Assembly: GCF_000510645.1 (NCBI RefSeq)
Contig: NZ_KI783301.1
Coordinates: forward strand, 829,410 to 893,409
DNA length: 64,000 bases
DNA from: Thermicanus aegyptius DSM 12793
Lineage (GTDB): Bacteria; Bacillota; Bacilli; Thermicanales; Thermicanaceae
Reading direction: 5' to 3'
The notes beneath the pieces were generated by a model, which made no database searches, had not been told where the DNA came from, and was given only the letters and a program-made list of their open reading frames with translations. Positions 34,028 through 43,133 of the stretch are shown in pieces. Position numbers and translations under genes: made by a program. The first letter of the stretch is position 1; each line of letters starts with the position of its first letter.

Positions 34028-34515
34028 GAAATCGATAAAAAACGTGGGATGGGCGAAGAAACGAGACGATTTAGAAACAAACGAGGAGTAGGTTACAGAC
34101 CGACCATGAGAACGAAGAGAAGTGGGATTTCGAAAAGAAAGGGTTTAAAAGAACAGAATGAGGGTGCCACTGTTTGATCGAATGCGATTGATCAGTAAAT
34201 AGAGGGCAAGAGAAGCTAATGTTTTTCGTGCCGTACATACCACAGTTCGAAGGGGCGCGGGTTGTTTGCAAAGAAACGATAGGAGAAGCCGACGTATTTA
34301 AGAATCATGCGTTCCTCAACTCGATGGGAAGGCGGAAATCATATTGGATAAAAACCTTGGATAAAAACCGCATGAGGTTTAGTAACAATAACAATATGAT
34401 GAAAGATTGACCGGGAGACCAAGGTGAGTGTGTCGCCGCATGAGGATAAGAAAGTCCTTTGAAATGGAGACGAGGGATTGCCGAAGATCATGGTGAATGA
34501 GGAGGAGGAACCCCC
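34028..34515 (+). other. 488-base non-coding stretch before ABC exporter
   Basis: I find no convincing gene. A 13-base tandem repeat TTGGATAAAAACC lies at 34344-34369. Codon patterns are irregular and short frames lack ribosome sites. The ABC ATPase has a GAGGAGGAGG site at its own start. The stretch may be a long leader or decayed sequence. Confidence 0.5.
34344..34369 (+). repeat. 13-base tandem repeat
   Basis: TTGGATAAAAACC occurs twice head to tail in non-coding DNA. No function is evident. Confidence 0.7.
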
Positions 34516-35249
34516 ATGAGCATGGTGGTTGTAAAGAATCTGACGAAAGTATATGAATCGGGAAGCACGCCGGTACAGGCGGTCCGAAACATCAATCTCA
34601 CCATTGAACCAGGAGAGTTTGTGGCAGTAATGGGGCCGAGCGGCTGCGGGAAATCCACCCTTCTTCATTTGGTGGGAGGACTGGATCAGCCGACGTCCGG
34701 AAATATTTACATCGAGGGGATCGATCTTATCATAAACTGACGGAACTGAGAAGGAGAAAGATCGGCTTTATCTTCCAATACTTTAACCTGATCCCCGTGC
34801 TGGACGCCGTCGATAACACCGCTCTCCCCCTCGTCCTGGATGGGGTGGCTCCATCGGTGGCCAAAAAGAAGGCGGTGGATTGGCTGGAAAAACTGGGGCT
34901 GAAAGAGCGGCTCCACAACCGCCCCGATCAACTCTCCGGAGGGCAGCAGCAGCGGGTGGCCATCGCTAGAGCTTTAGCCATAGAACCGGCCCTCATTCTG
35001 GCCGATGAGCCGACGGGAAACCTGGATTCGAAGACGGGGGACGAGGTGATCGCCCTCATCCGCAAGATATCCACCGACTGGGGGAGAACCGTCCTGATGG
35101 TGACCCACGATTCCCGCATGGCCGCCTATGCGGACCGGATCGTTTTCTTAAAAGACGGGAGCATTGTCGATGAAACCAGGCTGTCGGGAAACGAAAGGAA
35201 TGGGGAGGAGAAGAGTGAACTGATCCGAGAGAGGGTGGATCGCATATGA
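34516..35249 (+). pseudogene. ABC exporter ATP-binding gene with frameshift (LolD/MacB type)
   Basis: The first frame (34516-34740) holds Walker A GPSGCGKST and stops after EGIDLIIN. The downstream frame, shifted by -1, continues without a gap as KLTELRRRKIGFIFQYF, then the signature LSGGQQQR, Walker B ALILADEP and MVTHDSRMAAYADR. A single missing base near 34728-34735 explains the break; restoring it gives a normal ATPase of about 245 residues. No slippery heptamer is seen at the junction, so programmed frameshifting is unlikely. It is either a real inactivation or a sequencing error. The intact permease gene overlaps the end by four bases. Confidence 0.85.
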
Positions 35250-37783
35250 TCTTTGATATAAAACTCGCCTTTCGTTATCTTTCCGGGAGAAAACTGAGAA
35301 CCTTTTTAACCACCCTGTCCATTCTTTTTGGAGTGATGATCATCTTCGGCCTAAACGGAGTGATTCCCTCCCTGCAGGATTCCTTTCGCCGCGGCGTCAT
35401 GCTCACGACCGGTCAGGTGGACTTTGCGGTGACCAGCCTGACCCAGGGCCCCTTTGCCGAAGAGGTGTTGGATCGATTACAAGAGGTAAAAGGGGTGGCG
35501 GGGTATACCGGAAGTTTAAGCAAAAACATCTTGCTCCCCGAGTCCCTGGCCCTCAAAACGGATGAGGGGAAGAGAATCTCCTCCTTTACCCTGGTCGGGA
35601 TTGACCCTATAACCTATGAAACGGTGAGAAAAATAGATCTGGCGGAAGGAGGTTCTTTCTCGGATCCCGAAGGTTGGGAAGCCTATATTTCAGAAGAACT
35701 GGCGAAAAAAACCGGTAAAAGGGTGGGGGATGCCCTCCCCTTGCCCACCGTTTCCGGAGAAAAGGAAGTAAGCATTGTCGGAATTTATAAGGAACCGACG
35801 GGAATGGGGCAAGAGGAAGTCTACCTTCCTCTGAGGACCGTTCAACGCATCCTGGGGCTTCCCGGACAGGTTAATCTGGCGGAAATGCTTTTTGCCCCGG
35901 GGATCGATCCGGAACAGGTGAAGCAAGAGATCCTTGCCGCGTTGGGAGAAGGGTTCCAGGCAGGGGGACAGGAGGCCGGTTCGGAAATGAAGGCTGCCTT
36001 GGAGATGGGACAGAAAATATTCACCCTTTTCGGTTTAATTGCCATCCTGATGGGCGGTTTTATTCTCTTCATTACCTTCCGCACCATCGCTGTGGAGAGG
36101 AGAAGGGAAATCGGTCTTCTCCGCGCCGTGGGAGCCACTCGTGGCAAAATCCTCCGCCTCATGCTTTGGGAAGGAGTGATTCTGGGGATTATTGGAACAC
36201 TCCTCGGAATGATCGCAGGGTTTTTGTTCGTTCGGCTTCTCTTTCTCTATATTCGCCCTGTCATCGAAGAATTGATCAAGATGGAGATCGGGGATCCGGT
36301 CTTTCCTCTGGATTCGTATCTCTTGGCGATTTTTTCAGGCGTAGGGATCACCATTCTGGGGGGAATTCTCCCGGCGATTCGCGCGAGCCGTATTTCCCCC
36401 TTGGAGGCGCTTCGGCCTTCGACGGTCTTGCCGAAACGGGGGGAAGGACGGAGAAGGGGATGGATTGGTACTCTCCTCCTTCTCCTTTCCCTCCTCGGTC
36501 CCCTTTCAGGGAACCTAAACCTGAATGCGTTGGGATTCTTCCTCTTTATGGCAGGGTTAATTCTTGTCGGACCGGTTTTGATCAAACCGGTAACGGAAGG
36601 GTATAGTCGAGTGATCGGTCTCCTCTTTGCCAGGGAGGGACAAGTGGCGAAGGGGAACCTGGAGAATCATCCGCACCGGGCATCCATGACGGCCTTTACC
36701 CTTATGATCGGACTGGCGCTCCTGATTGCTCTGGGGGGAACGGTAACCTCCCTCATCACAGCCATGAATTCATACCTAGAGAAAAGCATGGGCTCCGATT
36801 ATATCCTGGCTCCCCAATCCCTCATGTTGGGAGGAGGGAATGTGGGGGCCGACCCGGAATTGACCGCCAAGCTGAAAGAAATTCCCGGGGTTGCGGAGGT
36901 GACGGGGCTCCGTCTAAGCATGGCCAAAGGTAAGGAGACCAATCTGCAGGTGATCGGTATTGATCCGGAGGTCTATCCAAAGGTGGCCGGACTGGAATTT
37001 ACCGCAGGTGACCCCGAGCGGGTATTCCCCCTTCTGAAATCGGGCAGGAACCTCATCATCAACGGCATTTTGGCCTCTTCCCAGCAGGTGAAGGTGAATG
37101 ATGAATTGATGCTGTCCACCCCGGAAGGCGTGAAGCCTTATAGAGTCGTGGGAATCGGCATGGATTTTCTCAACGCGAAAATCGCCACGGCTTACATCTC
37201 CCAGGAAAATCTGGCTCGGGACTTCCATGAGCAAACCGATCTCCTCCTCCTCATCAATAAAGAGAAGGGAGCAGACGGTACAGCCGTGGAAAGAGCGATC
37301 CGGGATGGTGTAAAGGATTATCCCGCCTTTACCCTTTCCTCCACGGCGGAGTACAAAGCGGAATTGGAGAAGCAGGTTGCTTCCATAACATCCTTTTATT
37401 TCTTGCTCCTCTTTGCCATCGCCATTCCTTCCCTCATCGGCCTCGTCAACACCCTCGCCATCGCCGTGATGGAGAGGATCCGGGAGATCGGAGTGATGCG
37501 GGCGATTGGCGCGACACGGAGGCAGGTAAAGAGAATCATCCTGGCGGAAAGCCTCCTTTTGACGGGGATTGGGACCCTGTTCAGCCTTGTCACCGGGATA
37601 TGGCTGGGATACCTCTTCGTAGCCGCCACCAATGGTATGGGCTTTAAGGTAGACTATTCCTTTCCGGTGCTGGGCATTCTTGTCGGCATCGCCGCGGGGC
37701 TCCTCTTCGGCCTCATCGGCGCGATCATTCCCGCCCGCCACGCATCCAGGGTAAATCTCCTCGATGCGTTACAATATGAATAA
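35246..37783 (+). CDS. FtsX-family ABC exporter permease, 845 residues
   Basis: The protein has an N-terminal membrane helix, a large MacB-like extracytoplasmic domain, three helices in an FtsX domain near residues 260-390, then a second extracytoplasmic part and a second FtsX domain at the C-terminus (about 715-840, with VMERIREIGVMRAIGATRRQV). This is the two-FtsX layout of LolCE/BceB-like or SalY-like permeases. It overlaps the ATPase gene. Such systems export lipoproteins, antimicrobial peptides or lipids; substrate is unknown. With the ATPase broken, it may need another ATPase. Confidence 0.93.
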   Translation: MIFDIKLAFRYLSGRKLRTFLTTLSILFGVMIIFGLNGVIPSLQDSFRRGVMLTTGQVDFAVTSLTQGPFAEEVLDRLQEVKGVAGYTGSLSKNILLPESLALKTDEGKRISSFTLVGIDPITYETVRKIDLAEGGSFSDPEGWEAYISEELAKKTGKRVGDALPLPTVSGEKEVSIVGIYKEPTGMGQEEVYLPLRTVQRILGLPGQVNLAEMLFAPGIDPEQVKQEILAALGEGFQAGGQEAGSEMKAALEMGQKIFTLFGLIAILMGGFILFITFRTIAVERRREIGLLRAVGATRGKILRLMLWEGVILGIIGTLLGMIAGFLFVRLLFLYIRPVIEELIKMEIGDPVFPLDSYLLAIFSGVGITILGGILPAIRASRISPLEALRPSTVLPKRGEGRRRGWIGTLLLLLSLLGPLSGNLNLNALGFFLFMAGLILVGPVLIKPVTEGYSRVIGLLFAREGQVAKGNLENHPHRASMTAFTLMIGLALLIALGGTVTSLITAMNSYLEKSMGSDYILAPQSLMLGGGNVGADPELTAKLKEIPGVAEVTGLRLSMAKGKETNLQVIGIDPEVYPKVAGLEFTAGDPERVFPLLKSGRNLIINGILASSQQVKVNDELMLSTPEGVKPYRVVGIGMDFLNAKIATAYISQENLARDFHEQTDLLLLINKEKGADGTAVERAIRDGVKDYPAFTLSSTAEYKAELEKQVASITSFYFLLLFAIAIPSLIGLVNTLAIAVMERIREIGVMRAIGATRRQVKRIILAESLLLTGIGTLFSLVTGIWLGYLFVAATNGMGFKVDYSFPVLGILVGIAAGLLFGLIGAIIPARHASRVNLLDALQYE

Positions 37784-38095
37784 GCGAATGGAGACATAAT
37801 CGTTCAATATCTTTTAAATAATGATCAAGAAAAAATCGTTATCAAGGCAGGGTTACCCGTTTTTTCACGTTTGTGATCCCTTTCGGGAGCGTGAATTACC
37901 TGCCGTTAATGCACATCCTGGATAAAAAGGATGGAACTAAGGGAAAAAGGGCATTATTTAAAAAATTGCTTGACACTTCCGCATGTGCGGTGGTAGAGTG
38001 AAATAGGCGATGATAGCCATGCAATGGAGGAAATTTTCGGTGTACGGCAGAGTAAATAGCGATGCCGACCAAGCAATAAAGGAGGAGGTTCGGTC
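37784..38095 (+). other. Regulatory region before the BmrCD-like operon
   Basis: No gene is seen between the permease stop and the leader ORF at 38096. The stretch holds the promoter and dyad described separately and a loose inverted repeat TCACG/CGTGA near 37864-37892. Confidence 0.5.
37970..37999 (+). promoter_or_regulatory. Promoter with dyad in an 18-base spacer
   Basis: TTGACA (37970-37975) and TAGAGT (37994-37999) are 18 bases apart. The palindrome CCGCATGTGCGG (37979-37990) sits in the spacer. A long spacer with central dyad is how MerR-type activators bind drug-exporter promoters; no MerR gene is nearby. Confidence 0.5.
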
Positions 38096-38206
38096 ATGAT
38101 TCGGTTGATTCGACGGCAACATAACGCAGCAATGACATTACAACACCCATACCAACCCGATCGTGGCCTGACCCTTCCGCGGATAAACTTTCGGAGACGC
38201 ATGTAG
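38096..38206 (+). CDS. Leader peptide upstream of BmrCD-like exporter, 36 residues
   Basis: ATG 38096 lies behind a very strong AAAGGAGGAGG site. The basic peptide begins MIRLIRRQHNAAM and ends in LPRINFRRRM. Its stop is 15 bases before a 12-bp terminator stem, followed by a second terminator and then the exporter genes. In B. subtilis, bmrB plays this role: slow or stalled ribosomes on the leader allow read-through into bmrCD. The peptide sequence here is not recognised, so function is inferred from layout. Confidence 0.65.
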   Translation: MIRLIRRQHNAAMTLQHPYQPDRGLTLPRINFRRRM

Positions 38207-38220
38207 CATCAGGAAGATAA

Positions 38221-38257
38221 AGGCGCAGGTCATGTTCGGATGATCTGTGCCTTTTTT
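38221..38257 (+). terminator. Attenuator terminator 1 before bmrC-like gene
   Basis: GGCGCAGGTCAT (38222-38233) and ATGATCTGTGCC (38240-38251) form a 12-bp stem with two G-T pairs, loop GTTCGG, then six T. TGACC at 38169-38173 inside the leader ORF could pair with GGTCA (38228-38232) to disrupt it. Confidence 0.85.
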
Positions 38258-38300
38258 CTGTCCTCTTACGGTTTTAAAAATGGCCATATCCTTGGGAAAA

Positions 38301-38333
38301 AGGCATTCTGCGATCATGCAGAGTGCCTTTTTT
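38301..38333 (+). terminator. Attenuator terminator 2 before bmrC-like gene
   Basis: GGCATTCTGC (38302-38311) pairs with GCAGAGTGCC (38318-38327), one G-T, loop GATCAT, then six T. It lies 42 bases upstream of the bmrC-like start. Confidence 0.85.
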
Positions 38334-38375
38334 CTTTCCTGGGGTTCCATAGAGAGATAAGGGAAGGATGAGAGG

Positions 38376-40175
38376 ATGTTTGAGGTTTTGTTTAAATTGA
38401 AAGATTTTTTTAAGGAGAATTGGAAGAGGTATACGGTGGCGGTCTTTCTCCTCGTCGTGGTGGATGTGATCGATGTGTTGCCGCCCCAACTCATAGGTGT
38501 GGCGGTGGATCTCATTCACCAGGGAAAAGTGACGCCTCCGGTTCTTTGGCAGCTCGTTCTGGGCTTAATCGGCTTGGCTCTGGCCAGCTACGTCATTTCC
38601 TATTTTTGGGTACATCTTCTCTTCGGCGGTTCGTTTCTTTTGGAAAAGAAGTTGCGAAGCCGCCTGATGGAACAGTTCCTGCGACTCACTCCCTCTTTTT
38701 ACCAGAGGAGCCGAACCGGGGATCTCATGGCCCGGGCCACCAATGATTTAAAAGCGATCGCGACAACGGCGGGGTTTGGCATTCTCACCTTGGCCGACTC
38801 CATTTTTTTCATGGCGGCCATTTTGGTGATGATGATTCTGTTCGTTCATTGGAAACTGACGTTGGCTTCCTTTCTCCCCCTTCCGCTCATGGCTGTTCTC
38901 ATTCAGATCTATGGGAAATATATTCACACCCGCTTTATGGAGGCGCAGGATTCCTTCGGCAAGATGAACGACCAGGTCCTGGAGACCATCACCGGGATTC
39001 GGGTGATCCGGGCCTATGTGCAGGAAAAGGCGAGTGAAGCCCGTTTTCAGGAGATAACGGAAGAGGTTTATCAAAAAAATAGAGAGGTAGCCCGCATCGA
39101 TGCCCTTTTTGAGCCGACGATTAAGATTTTGGTGGGGATCAGTTACCTGATCGGTTTGGGGTATGGAGCGTACCTTGTCGCTCAGCAGGAGATGACACTC
39201 GGGAGTTTGGTTAGCTTTAACATCTACCTCGGTATGGCCATCTGGCCCATGCTGGCCATCGGCGAGTTTATCAATGTGATGCAGAGGGGAAACGCCTCCC
39301 TGGACCGGGTGATGGAAACGCTCCGGGAGGAACCCGATGTGAAGGATCCCCCTTCACCCCAGTTGATCACGACTCCTGAAGTGCTTCGTTTCCGGCATGT
39401 CACGTTCCGTTATCCCACCGCGAACGTGCCGAGTCTGGTGGACGTCTCCTTTACCCTGCGGAGAGGAGAAACCCTGGGAGTCGTGGGAAAGACGGGCAGC
39501 GGGAAGACGACCCTTTTCCGGCAGTTCCTCCGGGAGTTTCCCCTGGGGGAAGGGGAGGTGTCGATCAACGGGATTCCGTTACAGGAGATCCCGGTGGGAG
39601 AGATACGGAAATGGATCGGCTACGTTCCGCAGGATCAATTCCTCTTTTCCGGAACGGTGGAGGAGAACATCTCCTTCGGGGTGGGGGAAGTTTACTGGGA
39701 AATGATGGAACATGTGCTCAAGGTGAGCGCCTTATCGGAAGATATGAAGCGTCTCCCCCAAGGGCTTAAGACCGTGGTGGGAGAGAAAGGAGTCTCCCTT
39801 TCCGGCGGGCAGAAACAGAGGATCGCCATCGCCCGGGCCCTCGTGTTAAATCCTGAAATCTTAATTCTGGATGATGCCCTCTCGGCGGTGGACGCCCGGA
39901 CGGAGGCGGAGATCCTCTCCCACTTGCGGTCTGAAAGACGGGGAAAGACCACCCTGATCGCCTCCCACCGCCTCTCCGCGGTGGAGCATGCCGATTGGAT
40001 TCTCGTTCTGGATGAGGGCAAAGTGGTGGAGGAAGGGAGACACCATGACCTACTGAAATGGAGTGGCTGGTATAAAGAACAGTATGATCGTCAGAAATTG
40101 GAAGAAACTTTTGAAGAGAGAGAGGAACAAGGATGCGTACAGGGAGACGATTATTCCGATATGCCGTCCAATTAA
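38376..40175 (+). CDS. bmrC: Multidrug ABC exporter half-transporter with degenerate site (BmrC-like)
   Basis: The 599-residue half-transporter has six membrane helices (about residues 20-310) and a nucleotide-binding domain with Walker A GKTGSGKTT (371-379), canonical signature LSGGQ (475-479) and Walker B ILILDDALSAVD. The residue after the Walker B Asp is D500 instead of catalytic Glu, exactly the non-catalytic type seen in BmrC/LmrC. It pairs with the next gene, overlapping it by 43 bases. Predicted to export amphipathic drugs. Start ATG 38376 follows GGAAGGATGAGAGG. Confidence 0.9.
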   Translation: MFEVLFKLKDFFKENWKRYTVAVFLLVVVDVIDVLPPQLIGVAVDLIHQGKVTPPVLWQLVLGLIGLALASYVISYFWVHLLFGGSFLLEKKLRSRLMEQFLRLTPSFYQRSRTGDLMARATNDLKAIATTAGFGILTLADSIFFMAAILVMMILFVHWKLTLASFLPLPLMAVLIQIYGKYIHTRFMEAQDSFGKMNDQVLETITGIRVIRAYVQEKASEARFQEITEEVYQKNREVARIDALFEPTIKILVGISYLIGLGYGAYLVAQQEMTLGSLVSFNIYLGMAIWPMLAIGEFINVMQRGNASLDRVMETLREEPDVKDPPSPQLITTPEVLRFRHVTFRYPTANVPSLVDVSFTLRRGETLGVVGKTGSGKTTLFRQFLREFPLGEGEVSINGIPLQEIPVGEIRKWIGYVPQDQFLFSGTVEENISFGVGEVYWEMMEHVLKVSALSEDMKRLPQGLKTVVGEKGVSLSGGQKQRIAIARALVLNPEILILDDALSAVDARTEAEILSHLRSERRGKTTLIASHRLSAVEHADWILVLDEGKVVEEGRHHDLLKWSGWYKEQYDRQKLEETFEEREEQGCVQGDDYSDMPSN

Positions 40176-42151
40176 AGGGACCGCTCCTCCTGGGGCTGTT
40201 CCTGCTCGCCATGTCGGTCTCTGCAGAACTGGCAGGCCCGCTGGTGGCTAAGGAGATGATCGACGCCCATATCCTGGGCATCGAGAAACCATGGGTGGAA
40301 GTTTCACCGGATGTAAAAGGGGCCGTCCCTTTTCGAGGAAAGTTTTATGAGCGTCTCGACCGTCTTGCGCCGGGCATGGAACACGGCCGGGAGGTTCGCT
40401 TCTTGCAGGTAGGCAAAGCGATTTATTTCATCCCGGAGAAGATTCCCTTCGATGGGGAACGGGGAATCGAAGGGGGGAACCTGGTGATTCAAAAGGGAGA
40501 GGAGAAGAAGAGCTACCCTGCAATCCCTTTGGTTCGTTCGGAAGTATCTGGTTTCTATCAACGGGAGGTTTCTCCTCTCCTCAGCCTTTCCCTGCTTTAC
40601 TTTGGGCTGATTCTCCTCTCCGCCCTCTTTCACTTTGGGCAACGGTATCTTTTGCAGATTTCCGCCAATCGCATCATTCAACGGATGAGAAATGAGGTAT
40701 TCCGCCAAATTCATCGGTTGCCTGTCTCCTTCTTTGATCATCTTCCGGCGGGGAAGATCGTCTCCAGGATTACCAATGATACGGAGGCGGTGCGGGATCT
40801 TTATGTGACGGTGCTGGGCAACTTCGTTTCAGGGGGGATTTATCTCGTTGCCATCTATGGTGCCCTCTTCTATCTGGATCGCCGTTTGGCCGCGCTCACC
40901 CTCCTCCTTCTGCCGCTCATTTTCCTCTGGGCTATCCTCTATCGGAAATGGGCTTCCCGTTATAATCATAAAATCCGTTCCCTGATCAGCGACATCAATG
41001 GGAAGATTAACGAATCGATTCAGGGAATGAGGATTATCCAATCCTTTCGCCGGGAGAAGGAGATCTTGGCCGGGTTTGAGAAGATGAATGAGGAGCATTA
41101 TGCCTATCAGAATAAGCTGCAGAAGCTGAATGCCCTCACCTCTTTCAATTTGGTCAACATCTTGCAAAAGGTGGCTTTCGTCCTCTTCATCTGGTATTTC
41201 GCCGGGGCTTCCTTCCGGGGTGAGATGTTCATCGGCCTGGGAACCCTTTACGCTTATGTGGATTATCTGAATCGCCTCTTCCAACCGATCCAGGGCATCG
41301 TCAACCAGTTTTCCAACATGGAGACGGCAAACGTATCCGCCGAGCGGGTTTTTCGGCTGATGGATGAGGAAGGGGTGGACGTGAAAGAGGGAGAGATTTC
41401 TCGTCCGGAAGGACATATTCGCTTCGAACATGTATGGTTTGCTTATCGGAAAGACGAGTGGGTATTAAAAGATATAAACTTCGAAGCTCGTCCTGGGGAA
41501 ACGGTCGCCTTCGTGGGACACACCGGCTCCGGGAAGAGCTCCATCATGAATCTTCTCTTTCGTTTCTATGAAGTGGGTAAGGGAAGAATTACCATCGATG
41601 GGGTGGATATCCGGAACTACACCCTTCAGGAATTGCGCAGGTTTATGGGCATCGTCTTGCAGGACCCCTTCCTCTTCAGCGGAACCATCTCCTCCAATGT
41701 AAGCCTGGGTGACCCAAGAATTACGAAGGAGAGGGTGGAGTGGGCATTAAAAGAGGTGGGGGCAGACCCGATTTTCGCCCGCCTGCCGAAAGGGGTTGAG
41801 GAACCGGTTTTGGAGAAGGGAAGCACTCTCTCCCTGGGAGAGCGACAGCTCATCTCTTTTGCCCGAGCCCTTGCGTTTCAGCCGGCAATCCTTATTCTGG
41901 ATGAAGCGACGGCCAACATCGATACGGAGACGGAAGGGATCATCCAGCGGGCCCTGGAGGTCGTAAAGAAAGGGAGGACCACCCTGATCATCGCCCATCG
42001 ACTCTCCACCATCAAAGATGCGGATCAGATCCTGGTCCTGGATCGGGGGGAAATCGTGGAACGGGGCACCCATGAAGAACTGATGGCGCGGAAGGGGAAA
42101 TATTACCGCATGTATCAAATGCAGCGGGGGGAAAGGGGGAAGGTATCTTAG
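40133..42151 (+). CDS. bmrD: Multidrug ABC exporter half-transporter, catalytic partner (BmrD-like)
   Basis: This 672-residue partner matches the length of B. subtilis BmrD (YheH). A roughly 85-residue extra segment lies between the first two membrane helices, as in that protein. The nucleotide-binding domain has Walker A GHTGSGKSS, a non-canonical signature LSLGERQ and a proper catalytic Glu in ILILDEATANID. Together with BmrC-like LSGGQ, this gives one working ATP site per heterodimer. Expression depends on the attenuator upstream. Confidence 0.92.
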   Translation: MRTGRRLFRYAVQLKGPLLLGLFLLAMSVSAELAGPLVAKEMIDAHILGIEKPWVEVSPDVKGAVPFRGKFYERLDRLAPGMEHGREVRFLQVGKAIYFIPEKIPFDGERGIEGGNLVIQKGEEKKSYPAIPLVRSEVSGFYQREVSPLLSLSLLYFGLILLSALFHFGQRYLLQISANRIIQRMRNEVFRQIHRLPVSFFDHLPAGKIVSRITNDTEAVRDLYVTVLGNFVSGGIYLVAIYGALFYLDRRLAALTLLLLPLIFLWAILYRKWASRYNHKIRSLISDINGKINESIQGMRIIQSFRREKEILAGFEKMNEEHYAYQNKLQKLNALTSFNLVNILQKVAFVLFIWYFAGASFRGEMFIGLGTLYAYVDYLNRLFQPIQGIVNQFSNMETANVSAERVFRLMDEEGVDVKEGEISRPEGHIRFEHVWFAYRKDEWVLKDINFEARPGETVAFVGHTGSGKSSIMNLLFRFYEVGKGRITIDGVDIRNYTLQELRRFMGIVLQDPFLFSGTISSNVSLGDPRITKERVEWALKEVGADPIFARLPKGVEEPVLEKGSTLSLGERQLISFARALAFQPAILILDEATANIDTETEGIIQRALEVVKKGRTTLIIAHRLSTIKDADQILVLDRGEIVERGTHEELMARKGKYYRMYQMQRGERGKVS

Positions 42152-42268
42152 GGTTTTAATGATCTGAAATGGGAAAATCATGACAAGAAGTGTATGATAA
42201 CAAGGGGGAATATATCACAAACATCCTGGCGATAATCTATTCATTGTTCGATAAAAAGGAAGGATCGA

Positions 42269-42361
42269 ATGATCAGAATGAAACGTCATAGAAGTTCCGG
42301 CGTATTAAAGAGACAAAAGGATTCATTTTGGTTTAACCGAAGTGGGAGATTCGTATCATAG
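42269..42361 (+). CDS. Possible small basic peptide, 30 residues
   Basis: ATG 42269 follows AAGGAAGG by five bases. The peptide is very basic (MIRMKRHRSSGVLKRQKDSF...). No homology is recognised, and the start context is the only support. It may be chance in an intergenic stretch after bmrD. Confidence 0.2.
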   Translation: MIRMKRHRSSGVLKRQKDSFWFNRSGRFVS

Positions 42362-42402
42362 AGGTAGAGGAAAGATCTTCTTATGGGAGGGGAGGAGTCT
42401 CG

Positions 42403-42822
42403 ATGTTGCCGTTTAACGATCCTTTTGGAGATTTTATGTTTTCATTTGGGCCTGTCTTTTTCATGATCATTTTTTCCCTGATGGTTGTGACCATTTTGGT
42501 AGCTGCCGTAAAAGGAATTAGCACTTGGAGGCATAATAATGCCCAGCCCGTTCTTTCTGTTACGGTAAAGGTGGTGGGGAAGAGGGCGGATGTTTCCCAT
42601 CACACGCACACCCAAGCAAATAACGGCATCGATCATTCCAATTTCCATTCTTCCACCACCTATTATGTTACGTTTGAAGTGGAGAGCGGAGACCGCCTGG
42701 AATTTAAGGTGAGTGGCCGGGAATATGGGATGATCGCGGAGGGAGACGTGGGAAAGCTCACCTTCCAGGGAACCCGGTATCTTGGCTTCGAACGGGAGAA
42801 GAGAGCCGAGCTAGGCAGATGA
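42403..42822 (+). CDS. DUF2500 family protein
   Basis: The 139-residue protein has one N-terminal membrane helix (about residues 15-38) then a cytoplasmic or exported beta domain with VTVKVVGKRADVSHH and YYVTFEVESGDRLEFKVSGREYGMIAEGDVG, the DUF2500 signature. Function is unknown. GGGAGGGGAGGAG precedes ATG 42403. A terminator follows at 42889. Confidence 0.85.
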   Translation: MLPFNDPFGDFMFSFGPVFFMIIFSLMVVTILVAAVKGISTWRHNNAQPVLSVTVKVVGKRADVSHHTHTQANNGIDHSNFHSSTTYYVTFEVESGDRLEFKVSGREYGMIAEGDVGKLTFQGTRYLGFEREKRAELGR

Positions 42823-42888
42823 GCATTCATCTTTGAGAAATTTGGAGAGCAGACGAATGCGGTGAGGGAAAAAATATTCTTACCATGC

Positions 42889-42925
42889 AAGTCATGTTAC
42901 CCGTCTGATGCGTAACATGACTTTT
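42889..42925 (+). terminator. Terminator after DUF2500 gene
   Basis: AAGTCATGTTAC (42889-42900) pairs perfectly with GTAACATGACTT (42912-42923) around an 11-base loop, then TTTT-rich sequence. Confidence 0.85.
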
Positions 42926-43047
42926 GTGCATGCAAAAACGGCAATTTTTTCTTTACTTTTTTTCAATTTTATGAGATCTTATATTGAGAACATTCCTGAC
43001 ACGTGAGATAAACAGGAGTGGCTTGTGTGCTAGGCAAAACTTCGGCG

Positions 43048-43080
43048 GCGGGGGTTGTTCCTTAGGATCCCCGCTTTTTG
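43048..43080 (+). terminator. Terminator-like hairpin upstream of NERD gene
   Basis: GCGGGG (43048-43053) pairs with CCCCGC (43069-43074), followed by TTTTT. It lies 54 bases before the NERD start, so it could attenuate that gene. Confidence 0.6.
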
Positions 43081-43133
43081 GCGTGTGGCGTGTCACGGAG
43101 TATAGTACATTGTTTAAGAAAGGAGATGCTAAG

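Noticed and set aside
34219..34410. 63-codon frame before the ABC exporter
   Set aside because: Low-complexity ending (NNNNMMKD), no ribosome site and no domain; it covers a simple tandem repeat.
34725..34745. Programmed frameshift in the ABC ATPase
   Set aside because: No slippery heptamer or downstream stimulatory structure is visible; a point deletion is simpler.
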